A stretch of DNA of 56,631 nucleotides from Sulfurovum sp. (GCA_024637255.1 JAGXFO010000004.1:1-56631); one strand, 5' to 3'; counted from the first letter of the stretch, positions 1-8,977 are shown. Translations and numbers: made by a program. The notes: a model not told the origin generated them from the letters alone.

Positions 1-303
1 ACACTGTCTGGCAATAATGACTTTCAAAGTGCTTCCATAGAAGTAGATAAAATACTTTTGGATCAAGTGTTTGGAATGCCCGAATTTAGACCCTATTTGG
101 GTGTTACGCTGGGGTATCTGCATTATAAAGAGATCTCTTTACCGGATGACAACGGCTATTATTATGGGGGGAACTTCGGCTTTCTTGTTTATGCAACCGA
201 CACTGTCGATATAGACCTTTCGTACCATTATTATAAGGTGTCCGAACTTGATCCACTAGATACAATGCAAGGACTAAGCCTCAGTATTCACTACTTTTAT
301 TGA
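1..303 (+). CDS. Outer-membrane beta-barrel protein, C-terminal part (5' truncated by window edge)
   Basis: The frame is open from the first base to a TGA at 301-303, so this is the last 100 codons of a gene that begins outside the window. The translation alternates aromatic and small residues in short stretches that look like beta strands (LGVTLGYLHY, IDLSYHYY) and ends in the aromatic tail SIHYFY, as expected of a barrel recognised by the BAM machinery. The TTG at 58 could act as a start, but the coding continues upstream without a stop, so I treat it as internal. The exact family cannot be named from this fragment; an outer-membrane porin or OmpA-type barrel is the best guess. Confidence 0.6.
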   Translation, partial: TLSGNNDFQSASIEVDKILLDQVFGMPEFRPYLGVTLGYLHYKEISLPDDNGYYYGGNFGFLVYATDTVDIDLSYHYYKVSELDPLDTMQGLSLSIHYFY

Positions 304-311
304 TACTTGGC

Positions 312-317
312 TATAAT
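312..317 (+). promoter_or_regulatory. -10 promoter element for pyrD operon
   Basis: A perfect TATAAT lies 27 bases before the TTG start of pyrD, just after the previous gene. No clear -35 box is visible, which is usual for the Campylobacterota housekeeping sigma factor. It could drive pyrD, the M16 protease, dapA, the SDR and pgsA, which follow closely. Confidence 0.45.
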
Positions 318-343
318 GCTATATATTCATCACGGAGTACCTT

Positions 344-1408
344 TTGTCACTTTTTTCTTACCAAAACCTCAAAAAAATACTTTTTAAACTTGATCCTGAG
401 ATAGCACACAGTATTGCTGGTTTTGGACTTAGGGTTGCAGCCCACTGCCCTACACTACTGCGCCTGACTAAAGATCAAAACTTTATTACACATCCTTCGC
501 TTAGGCAAAACATCTTTGGTCGTACCTTTCAGAATCCTGTAGGCTTAGGCGCAGGATTTGACAAAAATGGGCAGTATATTACTGCCATGCCTACTTTGGG
601 CTTTGGCTTTACAGAAATAGGCACAGTCACCCCAAAACCACAAGATGGTAATGCAAAACCCAGACTTTTCAGGCTCATAGAAGACAATTCCATACAAAAT
701 GCTATGGGCTTCAATAACAAGGGCAGTTACCATATGCTGAAGCAGCTAAAAAAACTCTACTTTTTTGACTACCCCATAGGTATCAATATCGGCAAAAACA
801 AGGCCACACCAGAAAATGAAGCTTTGAGTGACTACGAATTACTCTTTAAAGCATTTAAAAATTATGGGGATTATATGGTCATCAATATCTCTTCGCCCAA
901 CACGCCAGGACTGAGAGATTTACAAAATGAATCCTTTGTCAATGCTATTTTTGCGATGGCAAAAGAGATTACCACACAGCCTGTATTGCTTAAAATTGCT
1001 CCTGATATGATAGCAGAAGATGCCATTGCTCTTTGCAAAACAGCCGTAGCGGCCGGTGCAGCAGGCATCATCGCGACCAATACCACCATAGACTACTCTT
1101 TGACAACAGAGGCTAAAGATTTTGGCGGTATTTCAGGTGCATTGCTTACAGAAAAATCTTACCAACTCTTTCGGGCCATTGGCAAAGAACTCTATGGCAA
1201 AACCCTACTCATTTCCGTAGGAGGCATAGACTCTGCAGAAGAAGCCTATAGGCGTATCAAAGCTGGTGCATCTTTGGTGCAGGTTTACTCCATGCTGGTC
1301 TACAAAGGTCCTGCACTCATTAAAGAGATCAATGAAGGACTCATCAAACTCTTACAAAAAGATGGATATAAACATATCAGCGAAGCCATCGGAGCAGATT
1401 GGAAATGA
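344..1408 (+). CDS. pyrD: Dihydroorotate dehydrogenase (quinone), class 2
   Basis: Oxidises dihydroorotate to orotate in pyrimidine synthesis and passes electrons to membrane quinones. The 354 residues match class 2 PyrD in length and begin with the amphipathic membrane-binding segment (FSYQNLKKILFKLDPEIAHS). Family signatures include FQNPVGLGAGFDKNG, GFTEIGTVTPKPQ and, near the C-terminus, LISVGGI and GASLVQVY for FMN binding. In class 2 enzymes the catalytic base is Ser, consistent with the NISSPNTPGLR segment. The start is TTG at 344, preceded by GGAG at 333-336. It leads a tightly packed run and overlaps the next gene. The order pyrD-M16-dapA-SDR-pgsA matches what I recall from Helicobacter and Campylobacter. 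Confidence 0.95.
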   Translation: MSLFSYQNLKKILFKLDPEIAHSIAGFGLRVAAHCPTLLRLTKDQNFITHPSLRQNIFGRTFQNPVGLGAGFDKNGQYITAMPTLGFGFTEIGTVTPKPQDGNAKPRLFRLIEDNSIQNAMGFNNKGSYHMLKQLKKLYFFDYPIGINIGKNKATPENEALSDYELLFKAFKNYGDYMVINISSPNTPGLRDLQNESFVNAIFAMAKEITTQPVLLKIAPDMIAEDAIALCKTAVAAGAAGIIATNTTIDYSLTTEAKDFGGISGALLTEKSYQLFRAIGKELYGKTLLISVGGIDSAEEAYRRIKAGASLVQVYSMLVYKGPALIKEINEGLIKLLQKDGYKHISEAIGADWK

Positions 1409-2745
1409 TAAAAACATCATTATTCTCGATTCATTTTTCACAATTCATTACAATAGCCCTTATGCTATTTTCATTAACAGGAGTATCAATGGCCAATTCA
1501 TTGCCAGAACATTTTACTAAAACACTAAAAAACGGTATGCAGATTGTCGTCATTCCTATGGATAACGATTCAGGTGTCATCACCACAGATATTTACTACA
1601 AAGTAGGAAGCAGAAACGAAGTCATGGGGAAAAGCGGCATGGCTCATATGCTTGAACATCTTTCTTTCAAGTCCACAGATAAACTCAAAGAGGGTGAATT
1701 TGACACTATTGTAAAAAGTCGTGGTGGCGTAAACAATGCAGCTACCGGCTTTGACAAAACACACTACTACATCAAAACGGCCTCCAAAAACCTTGCGCTA
1801 AGCCTTGATTTATTCTCTGAGCTTATGCATAATCTGAAGCTTACAGATGAAGAGTTTCAAAAAGAACGTGATGTGGTCGCTGAAGAAAGACGTCTCAGGA
1901 CAGACAACAATCCTATGGGATATCTCTATTTTAGAGTCTTCAACACACATTTTACCTACCATCCTTATCACTGGCTCCCTATAGGTTTTATGGAAGATAT
2001 TCTTTCATGGAAGATAGAAGATATCAGAGATTTTTATCAGCGCTACTATCAGCCCAGTAATGCCATTCTGGTCGTCGCGGGTGACATTAAACCAGAAGAG
2101 GTATTTGCAGAGGCAAACAAATATTTTGGAAGCATTGAAAATAAACGTGATATTCCAAAAGTTATTGCTGTTGAACCTAAAGTAGATGGTGCCAAAAGAG
2201 CTATACTTCATAAAGAAAGTAACAAAGTAGATACACTTGCTATCGCTTATTCCATTCCTGACTATGAACATGATGACCAGGTGGTACTTTCTGCTATTAG
2301 TCACATTTTAAGTTCAGGGAAAAGTTCCCGTTTTGAAAAGACACTCGTGAACGAAAAACAGCTTGTCAATCAGGTCTATGGATACAATATGGAACTTACA
2401 GATCCGGGTGTATTCCTTATTATGGCGATGTGCGCTCCTACCGCCTCTGTTGATGAGGTAGAAAAAGAGATATTGCTAGAACTTGATAAGATCAAGAACG
2501 GAGATGTCACGCAGGCAGAATTGGATAAAGTCAAGATTAATACCAAGGCTGAGTTTATCTATTCTCTGGAGAGCTCAAGCTCAGTTTCTGGACTCTATGG
2601 AGACTACTATGTCAAAGGGAACATAAGGCCCCTGCTCGAATATGAAGACAAATTAGATAAAATTACACTTAGAGATATTAGTAACGCTGCTAAAAAGTAT
2701 TTTGATCACAACTTTTCAACTACTGTGATACTGAAAAAAAATTAG
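1405..2745 (+). CDS. Secreted M16 family zinc protease (insulinase/pitrilysin-like)
   Basis: A 446-residue single-chain M16 peptidase. After an N-terminal signal peptide (hydrophobic core FITIALMLFSLTGVSM) comes the inverted zinc motif HMLEH at about residues 81-85, with the third ligand expected in the ERDVVAEERR segment. The C-terminal M16 domain contains PDYEHDDQVVLSAISHILSSG. The enzyme should act in the periplasm as one half of a clamshell protease, perhaps as a homodimer because no second M16 gene is adjacent. I chose the ATG at 1405, which overlaps the pyrD stop as ATGA and implies translational coupling; a TTG two codons upstream is less likely. The real substrate is unknown. Confidence 0.88.
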   Translation: MIKTSLFSIHFSQFITIALMLFSLTGVSMANSLPEHFTKTLKNGMQIVVIPMDNDSGVITTDIYYKVGSRNEVMGKSGMAHMLEHLSFKSTDKLKEGEFDTIVKSRGGVNNAATGFDKTHYYIKTASKNLALSLDLFSELMHNLKLTDEEFQKERDVVAEERRLRTDNNPMGYLYFRVFNTHFTYHPYHWLPIGFMEDILSWKIEDIRDFYQRYYQPSNAILVVAGDIKPEEVFAEANKYFGSIENKRDIPKVIAVEPKVDGAKRAILHKESNKVDTLAIAYSIPDYEHDDQVVLSAISHILSSGKSSRFEKTLVNEKQLVNQVYGYNMELTDPGVFLIMAMCAPTASVDEVEKEILLELDKIKNGDVTQAELDKVKINTKAEFIYSLESSSSVSGLYGDYYVKGNIRPLLEYEDKLDKITLRDISNAAKKYFDHNFSTTVILKKN

Positions 2746-2753
2746 GAAACAAT

Positions 2754-3647
2754 ATGAGCAATTATATTACCGGTGCAAGTACGGCACTCATTACGCCATT
2801 TAAAAATGGCACACTTGATGAAGCAACTTTCGCCAAACTTATCCAAAGACAAATTGACAACGGTATAGATGCTGTATGTCCTGTAGGCACAACAGGAGAG
2901 AGCGCAACACTAAGCTATGAAGAAGACAGAAGATGTATCGAAATAGCTGTAGAGGTATGTAAAGATACAGGCACAAAAGTTCTTGCAGGTGCAGGTAGCA
3001 ATGCAACCCATGAAGCAATCGAAATGGCAAAAAATGCTCAAAAAGCAGGAGCAGATGCCATATTTTCAGTAAGTCCTTACTATAACAAACCCAGCCAGGA
3101 AGGACTCTACCAGCACTATAAAGCCATTGCTTCTGCAGTTGAATTACCATTCATGCTCTATAATGTACCAGGGCGTACAGGTGTAGACATCTTAGCAGAT
3201 ACGGTGAAAAGGCTTTTTGATGACGTGCCTAACATTATGGGCATCAAAGAAGCGACGGGCTCTATTGAACGTACGGTCGAACTTTTAACTAAAATTCCTG
3301 ATCTCTATGTCTTTTCCGGGGACGATGCTATTGATTTTCCCATCATTGCAAGTGGTGGAAAAGGAATCACTTCGGTGACCTCCAACCTCCTGCCTGACAT
3401 GAAAGCAAAGCTTGCACATGCAGCATTAGCAGGTGATTTTAAAACTGCCAAAGCGCTCAACGATGAACTTTACGAGATCAACAAAGTGCTTTTCTGTGAA
3501 AGCAATCCTATACCTGTTAAAGCTGCAATGTATATCGCAGGGCTGATTGATACACTTGAGTACCGTCTTCCGCTGGTTGCACCAAGTGTGGCAAATATGA
3601 AAAAAATCGAAGAAGTCATGAAAAAATACAAAATAGTAGGAGCCTAA
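2754..3647 (+). CDS. dapA: 4-hydroxy-tetrahydrodipicolinate synthase
   Basis: Condenses pyruvate with aspartate semialdehyde, the committed step to lysine and meso-diaminopimelate for peptidoglycan. The 297 residues cover a complete TIM barrel. The GTTGES motif sits at residues 45-50, the catalytic tyrosine at Y136 in MLYNVPGRTG, and the Schiff-base lysine at K165 in IMGIKEATGS. AGGAAAC directly precedes the ATG and overlaps the stop of the M16 gene. The next gene starts one base after this stop codon, so the two are probably co-translated. Confidence 0.97.
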   Translation: MSNYITGASTALITPFKNGTLDEATFAKLIQRQIDNGIDAVCPVGTTGESATLSYEEDRRCIEIAVEVCKDTGTKVLAGAGSNATHEAIEMAKNAQKAGADAIFSVSPYYNKPSQEGLYQHYKAIASAVELPFMLYNVPGRTGVDILADTVKRLFDDVPNIMGIKEATGSIERTVELLTKIPDLYVFSGDDAIDFPIIASGGKGITSVTSNLLPDMKAKLAHAALAGDFKTAKALNDELYEINKVLFCESNPIPVKAAMYIAGLIDTLEYRLPLVAPSVANMKKIEEVMKKYKIVGA

Positions 3648-3648
3648 G

Positions 3649-4428
3649 ATGTTAAACATGAAAGGTAAAACACTTGTAATTACAGGTGCAACCAAAGGCA
3701 TAGGTAAAGCCGTGGCAGAGAAATTTGCCAAAAATGGTGTAAACGTAGCTTTTACCTATAACTCCAGTAAAGAAACTGCGGATGAAATTGCGGCAGATTT
3801 AAGTGCCAAATATGGCATCAAAGCCAAAGCATACCCACTAAATATTTTAGAACTTGATGAGTTTAAGCCTCTTTTTGAAGCCATTGACAAAGATTTTGAC
3901 AGAGTTGATTTCTTTGTGTCTAACGCCATGATCTACGGTCGTTCTGTTGTAGGTGGTTATGGAAAATTTATGAAACTTAGACCAGGAAAAGGATTACAGA
4001 ATATTTATACTGCTACCGTTGGTGCGTTTGTACGTGGCTCACAAGAAGCTGCTGTACGCATGGAAAAAGTAGGCGGTGGAGCTATCGTGACACTCTCATC
4101 GACTGGTAACCGTATTTACATAGAAAACTATGCGGGTCACGGTACCAACAAGGCAGCAGTTGAAGCCATGAGCCGTTACGCAGCGGTTGAATTGGGAGGA
4201 ATGGGCATTAGAGTCAATGCCGTATCTGGCGGACCTATCGATACTGATGCGCTTAAGGCATTCACGAACTATGAAGAGGTCAAAGCTGAAACTATCAAGC
4301 GTTCAGCTGTTAACAGAATGGGAAGCCCAGAGGACCTTGCTGGCTCTGTTTATTTTTTATGCACTGAAGATGCATCATGGATTACAGGCCATACACTTGT
4401 GGTCGATGGTGGAACCACTTTCAGATAA
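3649..4428 (+). CDS. Enoyl-ACP reductase of the FabL type (SDR family)
   Basis: A 259-residue short-chain dehydrogenase with the Rossmann motif TGATKGIG at residues 12-19. The catalytic pair is Tyr161 and Lys168, spaced YX6K as in enoyl-ACP reductases FabI and FabL, not YX3K as in ketoreductases such as FabG. The stretch NAVSGGPIDTDALKAF closely resembles Bacillus FabL as I remember it. The likely role is NADPH-dependent reduction of trans-2-enoyl-ACP in fatty-acid elongation. It is often annotated only as an SDR oxidoreductase. AGGAG lies six bases before the ATG. A separate FabI is encoded at 17954-18778. Family assignment is firm; the FabL function is inferred from the spacing and similarity. 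Confidence 0.82.
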   Translation: MLNMKGKTLVITGATKGIGKAVAEKFAKNGVNVAFTYNSSKETADEIAADLSAKYGIKAKAYPLNILELDEFKPLFEAIDKDFDRVDFFVSNAMIYGRSVVGGYGKFMKLRPGKGLQNIYTATVGAFVRGSQEAAVRMEKVGGGAIVTLSSTGNRIYIENYAGHGTNKAAVEAMSRYAAVELGGMGIRVNAVSGGPIDTDALKAFTNYEEVKAETIKRSAVNRMGSPEDLAGSVYFLCTEDASWITGHTLVVDGGTTFR

Positions 4429-4447
4429 CATTTACGGAGAAGACAGA

Positions 4448-5008
4448 ATGCCTACGTCGCAGATATTTAACATCCCAAATATTTTGGCATTGATTCGTCT
4501 TCTTCTTGCGCCTGTGATGTTTCTTTTTTTGGTCAATCAGGATGCAGCCATTTTTCAAAACATACACCCTTCGTGGCTCAACTACTTTGCAGCATTTATC
4601 TTTGTGATAGCTTCTGCCACAGATTTTTTTGACGGCCACATTGCACGCACCTTTAACCAAATCACAACAGTTGGAAAAATCCTTGACCCGCTTGCTGATA
4701 AAATGCTTACCTTGGCAGGTTTTTTAGGTCTAATGATGCTTGGGTCTGCCTCACCTTGGGCCATTTTTCTTATACTGACACGTGAACTTTTCATTACAGG
4801 TCTTAGAGTCTCAGCCGTAAGTCAGGGACTGGATATTTCAGCATCATGGATGGGGAAAGTCAAAACGGTGGTACAGATGGTAGCCATTGGTTTTTTACTA
4901 ATGCAGTGGCCTGGGGGAACATTATTTTTATGGCTAGCTGTAGCACTCACTCTCTACTCTGGATATGAATATGTCCGGGATTTCTTCAAAAGTATTTCTA
5001 TTCACTAA
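4448..5008 (+). CDS. pgsA: CDP-diacylglycerol--glycerol-3-phosphate 3-phosphatidyltransferase
   Basis: Makes phosphatidylglycerophosphate, the precursor of phosphatidylglycerol and cardiolipin, in the inner membrane. The CDP-alcohol phosphotransferase signature is complete: D59-x2-D62-G63-x2-A66-R67-x8-G76-x3-D80-x3-D84. About five to six hydrophobic segments span the 186 residues. I use the ATG at 4448, preceded by CGGAGA; the open frame extends upstream into the preceding gene but has no ribosome site there. It is the last gene of the pyrD run and is followed at once by a small inverted repeat. Confidence 0.95.
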   Translation: MPTSQIFNIPNILALIRLLLAPVMFLFLVNQDAAIFQNIHPSWLNYFAAFIFVIASATDFFDGHIARTFNQITTVGKILDPLADKMLTLAGFLGLMMLGSASPWAIFLILTRELFITGLRVSAVSQGLDISASWMGKVKTVVQMVAIGFLLMQWPGGTLFLWLAVALTLYSGYEYVRDFFKSISIH

Positions 5009-5009
5009 A

Positions 5010-5028
5010 TTGATTAAAATTTAATCAA
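5010..5028. terminator. Inverted repeat after pgsA, possible weak terminator or operator
   Basis: Perfect 9-bp arms TTGATTAAA / TTTAATCAA around a single base, starting two bases after the pgsA stop. It lacks a GC stem and a T-run, so it may instead be a protein-binding site upstream of the porin gene, whose start is 70 bases away. Confidence 0.35.
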
Positions 5029-5097
5029 CCTTCTGTTTATTTTCTGTTAATGCCCATGTTACACTTACTTATCCAAATAAAAAACAAGGAAAGTAAC

Positions 5098-6270
5098 ATG
5101 AAATTTACAACATTAAGTTTAGTGGCAACCCTTACTATAAGTTCATCATTTGCAGGCGGAGACATTGCACCGCTAGAAACAGTTGCTCCAGCACCAGTTG
5201 AGAGCATGACAACAATCAGTGGGAAATTAACAGGGTATTACATCACTAATGATGGCTCAGATGCCTATGATATGTTTAGTACAGATGGTTCACAACTAGC
5301 CTTTGCTGCAACATTGGATGTTACACACAAATTTACAGAAAATGTTGTAGCAAACTTTTCTGCGCTGGGATATGTGAATACAAATAGGAATACTCCCTAT
5401 GACTACATATACGGTTCACAGTATTTTGAAAGTCAACCAAACGGTGCCATATTCAACATAGCAAACATTACTGCAACATTTGCCGATACTACATTTATTC
5501 TAGGTCGTCAATTCCTTGATACGCCAATGGTGGGTGGTTTTGACTGGCTATTATCACAAGGTGCATTTGAAGCATATACTGCGGTAAACTCTTCATTTGA
5601 AAACCTTACATTAGTTGGCTCATACATAAGAACATGGAGACCAATAAACGCTGGTGACGAATGGGTTACACTGACAGATATCAATGATGGTAACAACTGG
5701 ACAGTCGGTGCTGCGTATGACAACAAAACACTTTCTGGTAGCATTTGGTACTACAATATTGATGCTGGTTTAGAAGCAGGCATGCCAGACAAATATGCTC
5801 AAGTATATATAGATGGCGGATACAGTTTTGCAGGTGCAAAACTCGAGGGCCAATATGTGAACACAAACTATGATTTTGCCAATGATTCTAATGCATATGG
5901 TGCAAAAATATCTGGTGACGTCTCTTCATTTTCACTGATGGCTGCCTATGCTTACATAGACAATAACGTAGTTGGATACATAGAAAGAGATGGTCTTTAC
6001 ACAAGTTCATGGAATACATTGGGACTCTCAGAAGGCAACACATTTAAAGTTGAAGCAGGAACAGAATTTGCTGGTATATCTGCAACTGCAAGTTACGCTT
6101 ACTACGAATATGCACAAAATATGCCAGAAGATGAAGGCCATGAAGTAGATGTAATCCTTGGATACAACATTACAGATGCTATTGATCTGAATGTTGTTTA
6201 CACAAACACTGATTATGGTGTTGGCGATGGTGTTAATGCTCTTGAAATATATGCAAACTACAAATTTTAA
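5098..6270 (+). CDS. Outer-membrane porin (Campylobacterota major porin-like)
   Basis: A 390-residue secreted protein. The signal peptide MKFTTLSLVATLTISSSFA is followed by a barrel-like sequence of repeated short amphipathic strands and an aromatic C-terminus (ALEIYANYKF). The strand GRQFLDTPMVGGFDW is typical of the Opr/MOMP-type porins of Campylobacterota. It should form a general diffusion channel in the outer membrane. The start at 5098 is supported by AAGGA eight bases upstream and by the signal peptide; an in-frame ATG at 5050 would bury the signal. It is monocistronic, with an upstream inverted repeat and a strong stem-loop downstream. Confidence 0.82.
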   Translation: MKFTTLSLVATLTISSSFAGGDIAPLETVAPAPVESMTTISGKLTGYYITNDGSDAYDMFSTDGSQLAFAATLDVTHKFTENVVANFSALGYVNTNRNTPYDYIYGSQYFESQPNGAIFNIANITATFADTTFILGRQFLDTPMVGGFDWLLSQGAFEAYTAVNSSFENLTLVGSYIRTWRPINAGDEWVTLTDINDGNNWTVGAAYDNKTLSGSIWYYNIDAGLEAGMPDKYAQVYIDGGYSFAGAKLEGQYVNTNYDFANDSNAYGAKISGDVSSFSLMAAYAYIDNNVVGYIERDGLYTSSWNTLGLSEGNTFKVEAGTEFAGISATASYAYYEYAQNMPEDEGHEVDVILGYNITDAIDLNVVYTNTDYGVGDGVNALEIYANYKF

Positions 6271-6306
6271 TGGTTCTGTATTTCCAATCTCCAAAACCTA
6301 TTTTAG

Positions 6307-6338
6307 ATACATTACTCTCTCTTGGTAGAGTAATGTAT
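6307..6338. terminator. Stem-loop terminator downstream of porin gene
   Basis: A perfect 12-bp inverted repeat (ATACATTACTCT / AGAGTAATGTAT) with an eight-base loop, 36 bases after the porin stop. It probably ends porin transcription and may also stop transcription coming from the minus strand. Confidence 0.7.
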
Positions 6339-6381
6339 CAACCCTGTTTCTGGAAAAATATGGCATTCCGAGCTTCAACTG

Positions 6382-6825
6382 CTACGGACAAGCAGCTAAT
6401 TCAAGATAAATTGCGTCCTTAAATTCTTGTAAAACTTCATTCATTTTGCTGTCAATTCCTACTCTACCAAGGTTCATGCTAATCTTATCGACAAACTCTA
6501 CATCAATATTTTTTTGTGTGTATTGTACTTTCACATAAAGATTGGTATACTTGTTTCTGTTCCTGTTTTGATATTTATAGCGATAAAGTTCTACTTTTTT
6601 GATTCTCTTTTTGAAATATAGTGTTTGAGTATCGTTTTTACATTTCTGCGAAGGTGAATATTGCTCCCATCCTTCATTTTACGCAGCTTTTTGAATTGCG
6701 CTGACGAAAGTATGCTTATTTTTTGGATACTTTAATGCTTCTTTTGTAGACATTGAAGGCTCTACATGTTTATTACATCCTGTAAAAAAGCCTACTAAAA
6801 TTGTAAGCACTAATAATTTCTTCAT
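6382..6825 (-). pseudogene. Small lipoprotein gene interrupted by an in-frame TAA
   Basis: From the ATG at 6825, with AAGGAA eight bases upstream, the frame encodes a lipoprotein signal (MKKLLVLTILVGFFTGC, cysteine at residue 17) and runs 48 codons to a TAA at 6681-6679. The same frame then stays open for another 98 codons (NEGWEQYSPSQKC ... AIYLELAACP) to a TAG at 6384-6382. The second half is protein-like, rich in Lys, Tyr and Gln. A single nonsense change, for example AAA, CAA or GAA to TAA, explains the break, and the restored protein would have 147 residues. I know no function for it. It could still be a real 48-residue lipoprotein. Confidence 0.65.
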
Positions 6826-6910
6826 TAATTTACTTTCCTTGATTACCTGTGTAATATTAAATGCCCTTGTTTTTGTAGACTAATGCAATATCTCCAAATA
6901 GAGTATATAC

Positions 6911-7837
6911 TTAGTACTTTTTATTGCTATACACTAACAAGTCATCTTTACTCAAATTATCTAGTAACGAAGATAGATGACTATGAGATAAAAGTGTTAT
7001 GTTGGCATCTTTGATTTGTTCAATTTCAGAAGAAAATCCATTTTTAGAAAAAAGTACATAATCAGATATGTTTAGTTCAGCTTTTTGACACTTCTCTTTT
7101 AGTCTGCTAAACATGGTCATTTTTGCTTCATCTTTAGAGTATTTGCACTCACCTGCTAACATCTTTCCAGATTTTCTTTTAGCAAGTATCTCTATTTGCA
7201 CATGTTTGTCATAGTATGAACCTATGGATACAATAGGATCATCTATAAACTTTGCAGCAAAGCTTTGTTTTACCAATTCTAACACCAACTGGTTACTCAG
7301 CAAGATAGAAAAATTACCCCTCAACTGACTCCACTTTTCTTCAAATTCACTAAAATCACCCTCAGAGATACTTTTATAATAAGGAGAGATCACAGCAAAC
7401 CAAAAACGCATAAAAGGCAATTCAAAGAATACTCTGTCTGATTTGCCATCAGAACTTTTTAGAGGTTTTTCTACCGATGTGTCAAACTTTAGCAGACTTT
7501 TCATTTCCAAATAGTCCATAGCTTCTTCGCCTTTGTCTCTACCTACTCTACCTTTTTTAAACACAGCATCTTCATGGCTCTCACCCAAAGCTATAATGGA
7601 CAATAACATATGATACAAAGCATTACCGTGCGTAAACTTTGTAATGCCGTCATGTATGGGCACATAGTTACTTAGCACCTTTTCTTCTATAAGCACCTCT
7701 AGACTTTTAGAAGTATCTACACTCCACCCCGTCCCGCCAAATACTGTAAAATACTCTAAAGCTGTATCAAAATCTCTAATATTGTTCTGGTAAGAAAAAG
7801 AGCGAAAGTGTTGCAAAAGTGTTGGACGTTTTGACAT
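6911..7837 (-). CDS. DUF234-type protein, probable PD-(D/E)XK nuclease-fold domain
   Basis: A 308-residue protein matching the C-terminal half of the archaeal/bacterial ATPase-associated DUF234 family. The N-terminal part looks like a winged-helix segment, and the C-terminal part contains IEILAKRKSGKMLAGECKYS, whose ECK is the expected E-x-K of the PD-(D/E)XK nuclease fold. Family members usually follow an AAA ATPase domain, which is missing here, so it is either a stand-alone form or a remnant. The start at 7837 has AAGG seven bases upstream; an in-frame start at 7873 is less likely. It is an isolated gene in the accessory region. Function unknown. Confidence 0.65.
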   Translation of the reverse strand: MSKRPTLLQHFRSFSYQNNIRDFDTALEYFTVFGGTGWSVDTSKSLEVLIEEKVLSNYVPIHDGITKFTHGNALYHMLLSIIALGESHEDAVFKKGRVGRDKGEEAMDYLEMKSLLKFDTSVEKPLKSSDGKSDRVFFELPFMRFWFAVISPYYKSISEGDFSEFEEKWSQLRGNFSILLSNQLVLELVKQSFAAKFIDDPIVSIGSYYDKHVQIEILAKRKSGKMLAGECKYSKDEAKMTMFSRLKEKCQKAELNISDYVLFSKNGFSSEIEQIKDANITLLSHSHLSSLLDNLSKDDLLVYSNKKY

Positions 7838-7910
7838 AGGTTGGCCTTGTATTGATACATGAATTATAGCCAATGTTTATAGTATCTCTTTGTTTATCAC
7901 CCCTAAATAG

Positions 7911-8020
7911 CTAAACTACTCTCCATTTTTCCAATACTTTCACCATCGCCAAAGCATCAAGTCCGTAGTACTCCAAAAGTACGTTTCTTATCTTCTTTTT
8001 TTCTATAATATCATGCTTTG
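7911..8020 (-). pseudogene. C-terminal remnant of a DUF2779-type gene, copy 1
   Basis: About 36 codons end at a TAG at 7913-7911 and encode VLLEYYGLDALAMVKVLEKW. This resembles the conserved tail of DUF2779 proteins (YC-x-LDTLAMV pattern) as I know it. No start codon or upstream domain remains. A second, similar tail lies at 10934-11035 on the same strand. From 8021 to 8155 I see nothing but AT-rich sequence. Confidence 0.5.
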
Positions 8021-8168
8021 AAAGATTTACCCTCCCCTTTTTTTCGCATTTCAGATTTAAATTTTGAAATCACGATAAATACACAAATGTTTTATATAGT
8101 ATTAGAATAATTTATAGTCAAATAAAATTGAATAGTTAAAAGAATCAGCAAAATATAAAGGATCTAAC

Positions 8169-8921
8169 ATAAAAAATCTATTACTATTTATAGCACTCGG
8201 TTCTACGACCTTACTTTCTGCAGCTCCTATGTCAAATACAAATACTGACGAAGAAGTACGCCAAAAAAGAGACAACATACAGCAACGTACACAATCTCAA
8301 GAACAACAAAGACAACCCAAAAGACAAATCGATCATAGAGATACACAAAAGGTTGAAGCCAAAAGAACTATGAGAATGCAAGAGCAGCCTCAACGCACTA
8401 AACAGTATCAAGAACAACAAAGACAAATGACACAACCTGTGTATCAAAAAGAGTTGCAAAGACAACCTACCAAAAGCAGTTTTAGAACGCAAGAACGAGA
8501 AAGACGGATAACTAAACGCATCAAACAAAGAGACAGCATCCAAAGAACGTTTAGAACACACAAAGAGTTTAATCGGGTGAGACCATCTTTAAGAGCCAAC
8601 TATTCGCATAGATATCACAAGAGGGACTATAAACGTCGTCACAATATAAGACAATCCGGATTAACATATTTCATTAATAACTGGTACTATATTTATCAGG
8701 ACAGACATGCACCTTTTTATGATAATTTTGGCTATTTTTATGGATTTTTCAATCAATTTGGATACTACTTTGAAGGTATCTTTTACTCATATGACAGATA
8801 CTATACCTATGAAGATCGATTAAGAGGAAAGGGACTTTTTGATAACAGGTATTATGAACCTTATCTTGAGGATGACTATGATGACTGGTATGACATGTAC
8901 GACGATCCCTATTATAATTAG
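8169..8921 (+). CDS. Secreted Gln/Arg-rich, Tyr/Asp-tailed protein with apparent AUA start
   Basis: The reading frame carries a convincing signal peptide (KNLLLFIALGSTTLLSAAP) that begins at an ATA at 8169. AAAGGA lies six bases upstream, ideally placed for that codon. The frame is open back to a stop at 8133 with no ATG, GTG or TTG. The first standard start is an ATG at 8229, which would lose the signal peptide. The mature protein has a basic Q/R-rich N-terminal half with repeated EQQRQ motifs, and a tail rich in Tyr, Phe and Asp (YLEDDYDDWYDMYDD). It is probably exported and unstructured in part. Either AUA is used as a weak start or an ATG was recently lost. Function unknown. Confidence 0.6.
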   Translation: MKNLLLFIALGSTTLLSAAPMSNTNTDEEVRQKRDNIQQRTQSQEQQRQPKRQIDHRDTQKVEAKRTMRMQEQPQRTKQYQEQQRQMTQPVYQKELQRQPTKSSFRTQERERRITKRIKQRDSIQRTFRTHKEFNRVRPSLRANYSHRYHKRDYKRRHNIRQSGLTYFINNWYYIYQDRHAPFYDNFGYFYGFFNQFGYYFEGIFYSYDRYYTYEDRLRGKGLFDNRYYEPYLEDDYDDWYDMYDDPYYN

Positions 8922-8977
8922 GTAAGTGGGATGTCAGGAATACTGGCACCCCCTCCCCTAATAATACGTATTTCTGA

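Noticed and set aside
6679..6681. TAA in the lipoprotein frame as a recoded or selenocysteine-type site
   Set aside because: Selenocysteine uses TGA, and no recoding element is visible; a nonsense change is simpler.
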